A stretch of DNA of 64,000 nucleotides from Anolis sagrei (Eukaryota > Chordata > Lepidosauria > Squamata > Anolidae): positions 91,287,000 to 91,350,999 of the forward strand of contig NC_090034.1 of the NCBI RefSeq assembly GCF_037176765.1. Reading direction: 5' to 3'. A program made the translations under genes and the position numbers. Under the pieces are notes generated by a model. It searched no databases and was not told the origin of the DNA. It saw only the letters and a list, made by a program, of their open reading frames with translations. Numbering within the stretch: the first letter of the stretch is position 1; every line of letters begins with the position of its first letter. Below are positions 26,401 to 34,922 of this stretch, one piece after another.

Positions 26401-29400
26401 ATCGGACAATAAAAATGATTAAAAGCTAACATGGCTGAACAAATAAAGTACTGGGTTTGGTTCATAATTACTAAGTGCAATGAATCCTAAGAAGAGCCAG
26501 GGAGAGTTCGACAATCGGAGGGCTGGGCTAGGAGGCAAATGTCTTTAGGGTGTTAAAGTGTTAAAGTGTCAGAAAGGGGCCATGTTAAAGTGCAGGAGAT
26601 GGATAGATCGGGAAATTCTGTGGTGAACTGCCTAATCAAAGGCAAAATGGAACAGCTAAGTTTTTAATTCCTTGCGAAAATGGAGAGAGTGGGAGCTTGA
26701 CTGATCTCCCTGTGGAGGGAGTTTCAGAGCCGAGGGGCCACCACAGAGAAGGCCCTTTCCCATGTCCCCACCAACCGAGCTTGTGAGGGCAGTGGAAGTG
26801 AGGGAAGAGCTTCCCCAGATAATCTTAAAGTACATTCTGGTTCATAGGGGAAGATGTGATCACAAGGATAGCCAGGTCCTGAACCGTTTATAGCAGTGGT
26901 TCTCAACCTGGGGTCCCCAGATGTTTTTGGCCTTCAACTCCCAGAAATCCTAAAAGCTGGTAAACTGGTTGGGATTTCTGGAAGTTGTAGGCCAAAAACA
27001 TCTGGGGACCCCGGGTTGAGAACCACTGGTTTAGAGCTTTATAGGTGATAACTTGCACTTTTTATTGGGACCGAAAACTTATGGGAAGCCAATGGAGCTG
27101 TTTGAAGAAGGGGGTTGACCACTCCTTGTAACTAGCTCCAGTTAGTAATCTGGCTGCAGATATTTGAACCAACTGTAGTTTCCAGGCCGTCTTCAAAGGC
27201 AGCCCCACATAGAGTGCATTGCAGTAATCTAATCTGGAGGTAATTAGGGAACACCATGGCCAAGTCAGACTTCACGAGATACTGGCGCAGCTGGCACACA
27301 AGCTTTAATTGTGCAATGGCCCTCCCAGCCATCGCCAACACCTGGGCATCAAGTGTCAAAGCGGAGTGCAGAAGGACCCAAAGACTGTGGATTTAACATG
27401 TGAATATGAGTAGATCAATAGGTACTACTTCGTGGTGGTTTCAGAAAACTTGTTCATCGTTGGCAGAAATGTATCCAATTGTCTGGTGTTTATGTGGAAA
27501 AGTGAATAGTGGTAGTTAAAGAGCACATTCTAAGGATTATTTCTGCGTTTGATTTATTAACAATATTCCCATCCAAACCCAAGTAATGAAGGTGGAGGCA
27601 TTACTTCTTATTCAACCCTCATAATTTGCTGGTGGTAGTTCTGCATGCTCAAACATACTAAAAGAACTGTTTCCTTAATGAAGGCTTTGCTTCCATTTCA
27701 AACAAACAAGATAATAATTGTTCATTTTTGTTTTGCTTTTTTAAAGGATGCGGCTGATGATCCTACTGAGGTGAGTGTGTACTAGAATCAATTAATATTT
27801 CAAATTACAGAACGTACGTAATTGCTTTGAAAGTGCTATTTCCTGTTTAATTGTGCTGTGCGTACCTTTAAAAGTAGTTGTTACATTCCAGAAAATTTGT
27901 TTTTGTGGCTGCCACATGTTGAATTGGTTGAGACTCTGTGAGATATTCATTGAAAAGCTATAGCAAAATGTGCTGCAGAATGTCCCACAAAATCAAAAGA
28001 TTTGCAGTTTAACAAACTTTTTCCATGTTTTTATGATAGAACCAATTAGATAATGACATTTATAACTCAGGAACAAAACTTGTGTTACATAGTGTTATTC
28101 AGTAGGTAAAAACCAAAGATGGGGCTGTAGTGGTACATCGGGTTAAATCGCTAAGCTGCATAACTTGCTGACTGGAAGATCAGTGGTTTGAATCTGATGG
28201 ATGGGGTGAGCTCCCCTCATTAGCCCTAGCTTCTGCTAACCTAGCAGTTTGAAACCATGCAATTGTGAGTATATCAATAGGTACTGCTTTGTCGGGAAGG
28301 TAACATAACTCCATGCAGTCATGATGGCCACATGACCTAGGAGGTGTCTATGGACAATGCCGGCTCTTCGGCTTAGAAATAGAGATGAGTACCAACCCCC
28401 AGAGTCGGGCATGACTAGACTTAATGCCAGGGGAAAAACTTATCTTTACCTTACTATTTCAAATGAAAGAAAAAAAAACCTTTTTAACAAGGGGACACTA
28501 TGAATTTATATTTATTGATTTGTTTAGTTTTAATTATATGTTATGTTTTTAATTATATTTTTGATATTGTAAACATTGAATTTTACCCTGTTAACCGCCT
28601 TGAGTCACCTACGGGCTGAGAAAGGCGGTATACAAATACAGTAAATGAATAAAAAAATAATCCAATCTGGAGGTAACTAGGACATGGAACACTATGGCCA
28701 AGTCAGACTTCACGAGATACCGGTGCAACTGGCGCACAAGTTTTAACTGTGCAAAGGCCCTCCCAGCCACCGTCAATACTTGGGCATCAAGTGTCAAAGC
28801 GGAGTCCAGAAGGACCCAAAGACTGCGGGTTTAACATATGAATATGAGTAGATCAATAGGTACCACTTTGTGACGGCTTCAGAAAACTTGTTCATCCAAT
28901 TGCCTGGTGCTTACGTGTAAAAGGGAATAGTGGTGGTTAAAGAGAACATTATAAGTATTATTTCTGCATTTGATTTATTAAAATATTCCCATCCAAACAC
29001 AAGTAACGAAGGTGGAGGCATTACTTCTTATTCAACCCTCGTAATTTGCTGGTGGTGGTTCTGCATGCTCAAACACTCTAAAAGTACTGTTTCCTAATTG
29101 AAGGCTTTACTCTGATTTCCAACAAACAAAATTAATTGTTTTGCTTTTTTAAAGGATGCGGCTGATGAACCTACTGAGGTGAGTGTGTACCAGAATCAGT
29201 TATTATTTCAAATTACACTATGTATGTAATTGTTTTGAAAGTGTATTTCCTGTTTAATTGTGCTGTATGTACCTTTGAAAGTAGTTGTTACATTCCAGAA
29301 AATTTGTTTTTGTGGCTGCCACATGTTGAATTGGTTGAGACTCTGTGAGATATTCATTGAAAAGCTATAGCAAAATGTGCCACAGGATGTCTCACAAAAA

Positions 29401-32400
29401 GAAAAGATTTGCAGTTTAACAAACTTTTTCCATGTTTTTTATGATAGAACCAATTAGATAATGACATTTATAACCCAGGAACAAAACTTGTGTTACATAG
29501 TGTTATTCAGTAGGTAAAAGCCAAAGATGGGGCTGTAGTGGTACATCGGGTTAAAATCACTAAGCTGCATAACTTGCTGACTGGAAGATCAGCGGTTCGA
29601 ATCTGATGGATGGGGTGAGCTCCCCTCATTAGCCCTACCTTCTGCCAACCTAGAAGTTTGAAAACATGCAAATGTGAGTAGATCAATAGGTACCGCTTTG
29701 GCACTCCATATAGTCATGCTGGCAACATGACCTAGGACGTGTCTATGGACAATGCCAGCTCTTTGGCTTAGAAATGGAGATGAGTACCAACCCCCAGAGT
29801 CAGACACGACTAGACTTAATGCCAGAGGGAAAACTTTACCTTACTATTTCAAATGAAAGAAAAAAATACCTCTCAGAGTCGTCTTGTCTATTGAGTTGGT
29901 AAGCCTACATCAAATTTAAGGGCATCTTTTGGTTTTTTAGTAGATGTATTATTTTAAGAAATGAATCAAACCTGCTTCTGTCTGCATCTGCCTGCATGAC
30001 AACGTTGCTGGAGTACGCGATGCCTCCCCCTCATCTCTCCCCTTCTCCTGTTTCAGTGAGAAAGGTGAACTCCGAGTCTTGAGGGGTTTGCATCTGATCT
30101 TTTCCTTTCCGAAAAAGTATTTCTCAGCTCTTTTGATAAATCGCCAGGGGCATCCCAGTGCTCATCCAGCTCCCTAAGACACTGCTCGCAGCGCCATTTC
30201 CTTTACCAAAAGTGTGCCTTTGCTGATATTTGCAGTATATTTGCTCATGTACAATTTTGGTCATTGGCTATTGAATTAACAGAGATGATTTCATCAGCCA
30301 CTTTGAATCCCCTTTGGGGGAGATAAAGCAGGGTATAAATCAATATAAAAATAATATTATAATAATCTGACCAACTGAATCCTTCTGGCTTCTTCTTGAC
30401 CTTATCTTTAAACTTCACAACAGATTGGATGGTGGGTAGTATGGATTTTCAAAGCAATTCTGTTAATTACATACCCATTAGTAAGTCAACCTATTTTTCA
30501 TTGATGCAGAAACTGGTATTCACTTCTTCCTTTTCCACTGCCCAAAGCTTAGATATGAGATTCTTGTGGGTTTTTTCGGGCTGTATGGCCATGTTCTAGA
30601 GGCATTTCTCCTGACGTTTCACCTGCATCTATGGCAAGCTTCCTCAGAGGGCGAGGTCTGCTGGAGCTGGGAAAAAAGGGGGTTTATATATCTGTGGAAT
30701 GACCAGGGTGAGACAAAAGGCTTTTGTAAGTTGGGCTAGGTGTGAATCTTTTCAACTGACCACCTTGATTAGCATACAATGGGCTGACTGTGCCTGGAGC
30801 AAACTCTTCTTGAAAGGTGATTAGATGTCCCTGCCTGTTTTTCTCTCTGCTGTTTTAATTTTAGAATTTTTTAATACTGGCAGCCAGACTTTGTTCATTT
30901 TCATGGTTTCTTCCTTTCTGTTGAAATTGTCCACATGTTTGTGGATTTCAATGGCTTCTCTGTGTAGTCTGACATGGTGGTTGTGAGAGTGGTCCAGCAT
31001 TTTTGTGTTCTCAAATAAAATGCTGTGTCCAGGTTGGTTCCTCAGGTGCTCTGCTATGGCTGACTTCTCTGGTTGGAGTAGTCTGCAGTGCCTTTCATGT
31101 TCCTGGATTCTTGTTTGGGCGCTGCGTTTGGTGGTCCCTATGTAGACTTGTCACGAGAGTCAAGACAAAGATCCACCCAGAGGAAAAGTGTTCCTGCCAT
31201 ACATCAAGGGAACCACTGATCGCATAGGGAAGCTGATGAGGAAACACAACATACAAACAATCTACAAACCCACCAAGAAAATCCAACAAATGCTACGTTC
31301 AGCAAAGGACAAGAGGGATCCTCTCACTTCTGCAGGAGTCTACCGTATACCATGCAGCTGTGGACAAGTCTACATAGGGACCACCAAACGCAGCGCCCAA
31401 ACAAGAATCCAGGAACATGAAAGGCACTGCAGACTACTCCAACCAGAGAAGTCAGCCATAGCAGAGCACCTGAGGAACCAAAATTAAAACAGCAGAGAGA
31501 AAAACAGGCAGGGACATCTAATCACCTTTCAAGAAGAGTTTGCTCCAGGCACAGTCAGCCCATTGTATGCTAATCAAGGTGGTCAGTTGAATAGATTCAC
31601 ACCTAGCCCAACTTACAAAACCTTTTGTCTCACCCTGGTCATTCCACAGATATATAAACCCCCTTTTTTCCCAGCTCCAGCAGACCTCACCCTCTGAGGA
31701 AGCTTGCCATAGATGCAGGCGAAACGTCAGGAGAAATGCCTCTAGAACATGGCCATACAGCCCGAAAAAACCCACAAGAACTGAGTGATTCCGGCCATGA
31801 AAGCCTTCGACAATACTTAGATATGAGAGTTTCTGCAGTACCCTGCCATGGTCATCTTATGCTCAGAGAAAAACAGTTAGGATCAGAAAATCTTCTGGCT
31901 ATGTTCCTGTAGCAAGGCATGAAAATATTACCTTATCCACTGAGATAGATCTCAACAAAAGACGTAATAATTTTATGTTTGGATATGGAGATCAATCCAG
32001 ATGCTTTAGAGATCCCTCACCATATTCAATGTCTGGGGCGGGGGGAGCATGCAGATTGGATGGTGAGAAGTATGGATTTTCCAAGCAATTCTGTTAATTG
32101 TATACCCATTAGTAAATCAGCCTATCTATTTTTGGTTGGTCCAACTGAATCCTTCTGGCTTCCTCTTGACCTTATCTTTAAGCTTCACAAAAACTGGTAA
32201 TCCCTTCTTCCCTTTCCACTGACCAAAAGTTTTCCAGACATATAAAGAGTTTCTGCAGGGCAGACAAAAACAGTTAGGATCAGAAAATCTTCTGGCTATG
32301 TTCCTGTAGCAATACATGAAAATATTACCTTATCCAATGAGACAGACCTTAACAGATTAAAAAAAAAGAAGAAGACATAGGGATAGGGAGCCCCCGGTGG

Positions 32401-33221
32401 CGCAGTGGGTTAAAGCACTGAGCTGCTGAGCTTGTTGATTGAAAGGTCGCAGGTTCGATTCCGGGGAGTGGCGTGAGCTTCCGCTGCCAGCCCTAGCTTC
32501 TGCCAACCTGCCGAAAACATGCAAATGTGAGTGGATCAATAGGCACCACTCCGGCGGGAAGGTAACTGCGCTCCATGCAGTCATGCCGGCCACATGACCT
32601 TGGAGGTGTCTATGGACAACGCTGGCTCGTCGGCTTAGAAATTGAGATGAGCACCACACCCCAGAGTCAGACATGACTGGACTTAATGTCAGGGGACTAC
32701 CTTTACCTACCTATGGAGATCAATCCAGATGCTTCAATGAACCTTCACCATATTAAATGTCTGGAGCGGGAGGAGCATGCAGAGACTGTGGAAGGTTAGG
32801 GGTCACCTAATGCAATTTTAATGCAGTTCTATATATGGAATTACAATGCTTCCAAGAACCACCCATGTTTGTGGCCAATGACTTATTGTTGTGAGCTATC
32901 CCTCTTGAAGTGCAAAGTAGTTCAGAGCAGCTTAGCCTTCGATATGCAGTCTAAACCCATTCGGTTTTTAGAAGACCTGCTACTAGTGAGTATGAAAACT
33001 GATACAATTGGGTTGGATGATGGGGGCTCCTTGAAGATATGCACTTAAAGTTTGCCTTTAAAATTTCTAATTGCAACTGCATAGAGCTAAATAGCTTTCA
33101 AAATATTTCATATATTTTTCTTTCTCACCTGCAAAAGATATGCATTCATTATATGAAAGAGGATAAGAAACAAAATAACTTCATCTGTGCTTTTACCTCC
33201 CAACAGAATGAAGATGAGTAA
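8624..33221 (+). CDS. Gene 1: 15-exon micro-exon gene for a secreted Asp/Gly/Met-rich protein (214 aa)
   Basis: Seen: a signal-peptide exon followed by 14 small exons (105 nt or less), each with AG acceptor and GT donor, each a multiple of 3, so every intron is phase 0. The joined frame is 642 nt plus TAA. The predicted protein has a 19-aa signal-peptide exon (cleavage probably near SANA), poly-Asp blocks in exons 2, 4, 6 and 8, Met-Phe-Gly stretches in exons 3-8, a Lys/Arg-rich segment in exons 9-12 and an acidic tail in exons 12-15. No cysteine and no S-x-E kinase motif was noticed. Known: all-phase-0 tiny exons after a signal-peptide exon are typical of SCPP genes and of micro-exon secretory genes in other phyla. 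Inferred: a secreted, perhaps cation-binding protein. I do not recognise a named orthologue. Exon boundaries are predictions; further tiny exons may have been missed. Confidence 0.8.
9539..9983. mobile_element. hAT nonautonomous element, 445 bp
   Basis: Ends CAGTGGTTCCCAACCTG and AGGTTGGGGGCCACTG; target duplications GCCTAAAG (9531-9538) and GTCTAAAG (9984-9991), 7 of 8 matching. Lies in gene 1 intron 1. Confidence 0.8.
10124..10171 (+). CDS. Gene 1 exon 2: poly-Asp block
   Basis: Acceptor TTTTACAG, donor GTAAGT. 48 nt coding [16 protein letters not shown]. Most Asp codons are GAT, so the block looks like an expanded GAT trinucleotide tract kept in frame. Confidence 0.85.
10709..11256. mobile_element. 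hAT MITE rich in TTCGTTA, copy 2 (548 bp)
   Basis: Ends TAGGCCTGGGTAACAACGG and CGCCCAGCCCTA; perfect target duplication CTAGATAC (10701-10708, 11257-11264). In gene 1 intron 2. Confidence 0.87.
11280..11810 (-). mobile_element. L2-like LINE 3' end, antisense
   Basis: Begins with the (ATTT)n tail and the reverse of the CGGTATA 3'-end motif, then the reverse of the GAGAAGGCC-containing C-terminal coding part. Confidence 0.65.
12107..12148 (+). CDS. Gene 1 exon 3: Gly-rich segment
   Basis: Acceptor after a T-rich tract ending ATATAG; donor GTAAGT. 42 nt coding [14 protein letters not shown]. The exon ends in ATG, as do exons 4, 7 and 8. Confidence 0.8.
12552..13092 (-). mobile_element. CR1 LINE 3' end, antisense
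   Basis: Minus strand translates to CR1 C-terminal motifs ([20 protein letters not shown], then [12 protein letters not shown]) and ends with the CR1 AACTCTATGATTCTATG 3' terminus. Confidence 0.8.
13097..13578 (-). mobile_element. L2-like LINE 3' end, antisense
   Basis: (TTTA)n tail, reverse of the CCCCGCC 3' terminus and coding remnant. Directly follows the CR1 piece. Confidence 0.6.
14247..14337. repeat. (CT)n(AT)n(AC)n compound microsatellite
   Basis: Pure dinucleotide blocks at 14247-14288, 14289-14320 and 14321-14337. Confidence 0.95.
14355..14706. mobile_element. Right part of the ATATAGAT-ended element
   Basis: Ends TACATTTTTATTTATATAGA, as does the element ending at 2792, and shares the segment containing CAAATTTGGTGTCAATTC. 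Confidence 0.5.
14980..15262. mobile_element. G/C-run MITE, copy 1 (283 bp)
   Basis: Ends CAGGCATGTAGCCGG and GGCTACAGACCTG with long G and C runs just inside; perfect 8-bp target duplication CTTGTGCC (14972-14979, 15263-15270), so hAT-like. In gene 1 intron 3. Confidence 0.82.
15446..15517 (+). CDS. Gene 1 exon 4: hydrophobic then acidic
   Basis: Acceptor CCCCCTTTTTAG, donor GTAAGG. 72 nt: [10 protein letters not shown], then four Gly, three Asp, two Glu, two Asp, then GVM. The hydrophobic-Gly-Asp order returns in exons 6 and 8. An internal TTGCAG could serve as a weaker alternative acceptor. Confidence 0.82.
15685..15985. mobile_element. G/C-run MITE, copy 2 (right terminus lost)
   Basis: Same left end and core as the copy at 14980; right side ends in C runs without the terminal motif. 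In gene 1 intron 4. Confidence 0.7.
16524..16568 (+). CDS. Gene 1 exon 5: Met/Gly-rich segment
   Basis: Acceptor CTTTCCTCATAG, donor GTAAGG. 45 nt coding [15 protein letters not shown]. Confidence 0.82.
16625..16919 (+). mobile_element. Sauria-type SINE (tRNA head, BovB-like tail)
   Basis: Pol III B-box-like GGTTCAAATCC, a body with GCAAATGTGAGTAGATCAAT, and a tail with GGATTTAATGTCAGG. Confidence 0.75.
17477..17611. mobile_element. Short hAT MITE, 135 bp, copy 1
   Basis: Nearly palindromic, ends CAGTGGTTCTCAACCTG / CAGGTTGAGAAACAGTG; perfect target duplication GAATTGAG (17469-17476, 17612-17619). Confidence 0.87.
17715..17755. repeat. (GGAA)n microsatellite
   Basis: About ten copies of GGAA. 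Confidence 0.9.
18077..18181 (+). CDS. Gene 1 exon 6: longest exon, MFG repeats plus poly-Asp
   Basis: Acceptor CTTTCCTTCTAG, donor GTAAGG. 105 nt: [13 protein letters not shown], then five Asp, Asn, four Asp, then [12 protein letters not shown]. The GAT run is imperfect (one GAC, one AAT). The inner doublet KMFGRG / SMFGKG suggests an internal duplication. Confidence 0.86.
18932..18961 (+). CDS. Gene 1 exon 7
   Basis: Acceptor TTTCTTTTTATAG, donor GTAAGT. 30 nt coding [10 protein letters not shown]. It shares the x-Met-Phe-Gly opening with exons 6 and 8 but has no Asp block. Confidence 0.8.
19146..19445 (-). mobile_element. CR1 LINE 3' end, antisense
   Basis: Reverse of the CR1 terminus followed by diverged coding end; in gene 1 intron 7. 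Confidence 0.7.
20024..20112 (-). mobile_element. CR1 LINE 3' terminus, antisense fragment
   Basis: ATCATAGAATCATAGAGTTG terminal motif and about 60 more bases. Confidence 0.65.
20577..20639 (+). CDS. Gene 1 exon 8: MFG plus acidic block
   Basis: Acceptor TTCCCATTCTAG, donor GTAAGC. 63 nt: [11 protein letters not shown], then DDNEDD, then GGPM. Confidence 0.82.
21445..21480 (+). CDS. Gene 1 exon 9: start of the basic region
   Basis: Acceptor TTTTTTCCCTTGTAG, donor GTGAGT. 36 nt coding [12 protein letters not shown]. Marks the switch from acidic to basic composition. Confidence 0.75.
21595..22294. mobile_element. SPIN-type hAT element, 700 bp, nonautonomous
   Basis: The left 130 bases carry motifs I recall from mammalian SPIN/URR1 elements (ACAGTTCCTCATGTTGTGGT, AAATATCTGATATGCAGGAT). 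The right end has GGTTGCGACCCCCAGGTTGA. Perfect 8-bp target duplication CTCTACAA (21587-21594, 22295-22302). The core, with GGGAGTTGTAGTT units, is shared with 1640-2040 and 61680-61860. Family name from memory, not a search. Confidence 0.75.
22825..22848 (+). CDS. Gene 1 exon 10: basic micro-exon
   Basis: Acceptor TTCTCTTTCTAG, donor GTATGC. 24 nt coding [11 protein letters not shown]1 LINE piece begins about 100 bases after the donor. Confidence 0.75.
22948..23726 (+). mobile_element. CR1 LINE 3' part with open C-terminal frame
   Basis: Frame 22960-23619 shows CR1 RT C-terminal motifs: [42 protein letters not shown]. Ends with the CR1 terminus CAACTCTATGATTCTA. Lies in gene 1 intron 10. 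Confidence 0.85.
24155..24958 (-). mobile_element. L2-like LINE, antisense
   Basis: (ATA)n tail, reverse of the 3' end, then coding remnants with GAGAAGGCCCT in reverse sense. Confidence 0.6.
25444..25473 (+). CDS. Gene 1 exon 11: basic micro-exon
   Basis: Acceptor TTTCTTTCTCTTTTAG, donor GTAAAG (weaker at position +5/+6). 30 nt coding [10 protein letters not shown]; the G-(x)-K-K/R-R pattern resembles exon 10, so the two may be old duplicates. Confidence 0.72.
25783..25812 (+). CDS. Gene 1 exon 12: basic-to-acidic turn
   Basis: Acceptor CATTTATTGCAG, donor GTAAGT. 30 nt coding [10 protein letters not shown]. Confidence 0.75.
26262..27370 (-). mobile_element. L2-like LINE, antisense, split by a MITE
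   Basis: Two halves flank the 135-bp MITE at 26894; minus-strand remnants such as [19 protein letters not shown] match the copy at 51.3 kb. Confidence 0.65.
26894..27028. mobile_element. Short hAT MITE, 135 bp, copy 2
   Basis: Same length and palindrome as 17477-17611; target duplications GTTTATAG (26886-26893) and GTTTAGAG (27029-27036). Confidence 0.85.
27747..27770 (+). CDS. Gene 1 exon 13 (first copy of a duplicated exon)
   Basis: Acceptor TTGCTTTTTTAAAG, donor GTGAGT. 24 nt coding DAADDPTE. The whole exon and its flanking introns recur about 1.4 kb downstream as exon 14. Confidence 0.78.
28121..28456 (+). mobile_element. Sauria-type SINE
   Basis: GGTTTGAATCTGATGG B-box region and ACTAGACTTAATGCCAGG tail; duplicated with its surroundings. 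Confidence 0.72.
29155..29178 (+). CDS. Gene 1 exon 14 (second copy of the duplicated exon)
   Basis: Identical acceptor and donor to exon 13. Codes DAADEPTE: one GAT (Asp) to GAA (Glu) difference in 24 nt, acidic charge kept. Confidence 0.78.
29529..29845 (+). mobile_element. Sauria-type SINE (duplicate)
   Basis: Partner of 28121-28456, B-box GGTTCGAATC; a short internal piece is missing. Confidence 0.72.
30365..30530. repeat. Intronic repeat unit, copy 1
   Basis: Shares GATTGGATGGTG and CAAGCAATTCTGTTAATT-type sequence with 32040-32215, in part permuted, so a local duplication with rearrangement. Confidence 0.6.
30561..31815. mobile_element. Penelope-like element, inverted dimer with GIY-YIG domain
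   Basis: Left arm (about 30561-31150) is antisense and right arm (about 31151-31815) is sense; both outer ends are the element's 3' terminus. The right arm's frame (31188-31487) shows the GIY-YIG endonuclease core [20 protein letters not shown]. Perfect 13-bp target duplication CTTAGATATGAGA (30548-30560, 31816-31828). 5'-truncated, no complete RT. In gene 1 intron 14. Confidence 0.85.
31860..32345. repeat. Intronic repeat units, further copies
   Basis: ACAGTTAGGATCAGAAAATC occurs near 31873 and 32270, and GGAGATCAATCCAGATGCTT near 31985 and 32715. No exon with clear splice sites was found in them. Confidence 0.6.
32386..32713 (+). mobile_element. Sauria-type SINE, well preserved
   Basis: Starts GGGAGCCCCCGGTGGCGCAG, with B box GGTTCGATTCC and tail CATGACTGGACTTAATGTC. 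The least diverged SINE here. Confidence 0.85.
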
Positions 33222-33233
33222 AGAGAATACATG
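33207..33233 (+). CDS. Gene 1 exon 15: last coding exon with stop
   Basis: Acceptor TTTTACCTCCCAACAG. Codes NEDE then TAA at 33219-33221. Twelve untranslated bases follow and end in ATG before a good donor GTAAGC, which points to at least one more, untranslated, exon. Confidence 0.7.
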
Positions 33234-33429
33234 GTAAGCATTTCCAGTTGGTTTCTAGCCAGATAAATTGTACTGATTTCTGATAAAGAAATTCAGAAAT
33301 TGTGGTTTCACAAGGAGAATAATAAGAATATAATTTCTTACATATTAAATACATAAATACATATTAAAATACACAGGACAAAAGTTAGACATAGAGTGGG
33401 AATTTGAAATACTTCATTATGAAGGTCTT

Positions 33430-34645
33430 CAATTTGAAGGTCTTCATTTCTATCTTAAATTCCAACAGCTGATCTAGCTACTGGCAGGTCATTCCACAGT
33501 CGTGGGGTGGCCGATGAAAAGATCCTCTGGGTGATTGTTGGCAGTCAACTTCTGGCATTCTGGAGCAGACGCCCCCCCCCCCCCCCCCAAGACCTCAGTG
33601 TTCAGGGCGGATTGTACTGGAGACTGTGATCCTGTAGGTAACCTTAACTCAAACCATGTAGGGCTTGAAAAGTCAGTACCAACACCTTTTACTTTGCCCG
33701 GAAACTATTGTCAGCCAGTGGAGTGATTGGCAGTCAATGGAGTGACTTGGTGTGCTTCACTGAAACTTGCCTGGGAGATGATAGTGTCCCAACCTGGGGA
33801 CAAGCCCTCCCAGCCAGATACAGCATCAGTGAGCAGGTGAGGTAAAGGGGTGCGGGGGTGGGGGAGGTTAGTTGTGATCTATAAAAACCATCTTAACCTG
33901 ACCAGACTACTACTAGGGACCTGAATCACATTGAGTGTGTGTAGCTGAGTCTGAAAACTGGGAACAGACTGGGGATTCTGTTAGTGTACCATTCATCTCG
34001 TTGCCTAACAAACTCCCTGGACGAGCTCACGGAACTGGTCTCAGAAGTGTGGTTGGACTCACCCAGACTTTTGCTTCTGTATGATTTCAACATACCGCTG
34101 AAGGCCAGTTTGTCAGATAGGGGGAGTGTGTCCCTCTCAGCAGCCTCGATACCATCGACCATGGTATCCTTTTGGAATACCTGGAGAGGCTGGGGATCAG
34201 AGGCACTGTGCTGCAGTGCTTCCAGTCATACCTCTCAGGCAAGTTTCAGATGGTAGTGCTTGTGGATAGGTGCTCCCCAAAAAGGAGCTGTTATGTTGTG
34301 TCCCACAAGGTGCCATTCTCTACCCAATGCTCTTTAATATATCATTAACATGAAGCTGCTGAAAGAGATCATCCACAGGCATGAGAAAGGGTGTTATCAG
34401 TATGCTGATGACACCCAAATATATTTATCCATACCTTCAAAAACAGCTTCAGCTAAGGATAGTGTGTCTCCTCTGAATCAATACCTGGAGGAAGTAATAA
34501 GCTGGATGAGGAAAAACAAATTGAAACTGAATCCAGACAAAACAGAGATGCTCCCCATCAAGGGTCCTAATCATGGGGTGGGGGTGTGTCAACCAGTTCT
34601 GCATGGAGTTACACTCCCCCTCAAAAGACTGAGTTCACAGAAATA
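33430..34645. mobile_element. L2-like LINE fragments
   Basis: A minus-sense 3' piece (to about 33745) and a plus-sense internal piece (about 33745-34645) with the RT core QYADDTQIYLSI and NKLKLNPDKTEML. Decayed. Confidence 0.65.
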
Positions 34646-34708
34646 ATTCGTGAGAATTATTTCTTAGAATTTTCTGTTTTTTCCTCCCCTTCTGAGTCAC
34701 TGTGGAAT

Positions 34709-34922
34709 TGGTTGTTGTGGGTTTTTTGGGCTATATGGCCATGTTCTAGAAGCATCCTCTCCTGATGTTTCACCTGCATCTCTGGCAAGGATCCTCAGAG
34801 GTTGTGAGGATGCTTGCCACAGATGCAGGTGAAACATCAGGAGAGGATGCTTCTAGAACATCGCCATACAGCCCGAAAAACCTACAACCCAGTGAGTCTG
34901 GTCATGAAAGCCTTCGACCTAT
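34709..34922. mobile_element. Penelope-like foldback
   Basis: Inverted arms joined near 34803; 12-bp target duplication TCACTGTGGAAT (34697-34708, 34923-34934). More diverged than the copy at 1311. Confidence 0.72.

Larger units (their letters stand above)
27223..28490. repeat. Tandem duplication around exon 13, left copy
   Basis: Matches 28661-29880 over L2 remnant, exon 13 and SINE, with small indels. The right copy is offset about 1.41 kb. Confidence 0.85.
28661..29880. repeat. Tandem duplication around exon 14, right copy
   Basis: Partner of 27223-28490. Both contain the SINE at the same place, so the SINE inserted before the duplication. Confidence 0.85.

Noticed and set aside
32965-32990. 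Plus exon candidate after GGTTTTTAG and before GTGAGT
   Set aside because: 14 nt; would shift the frame before the terminal exon.
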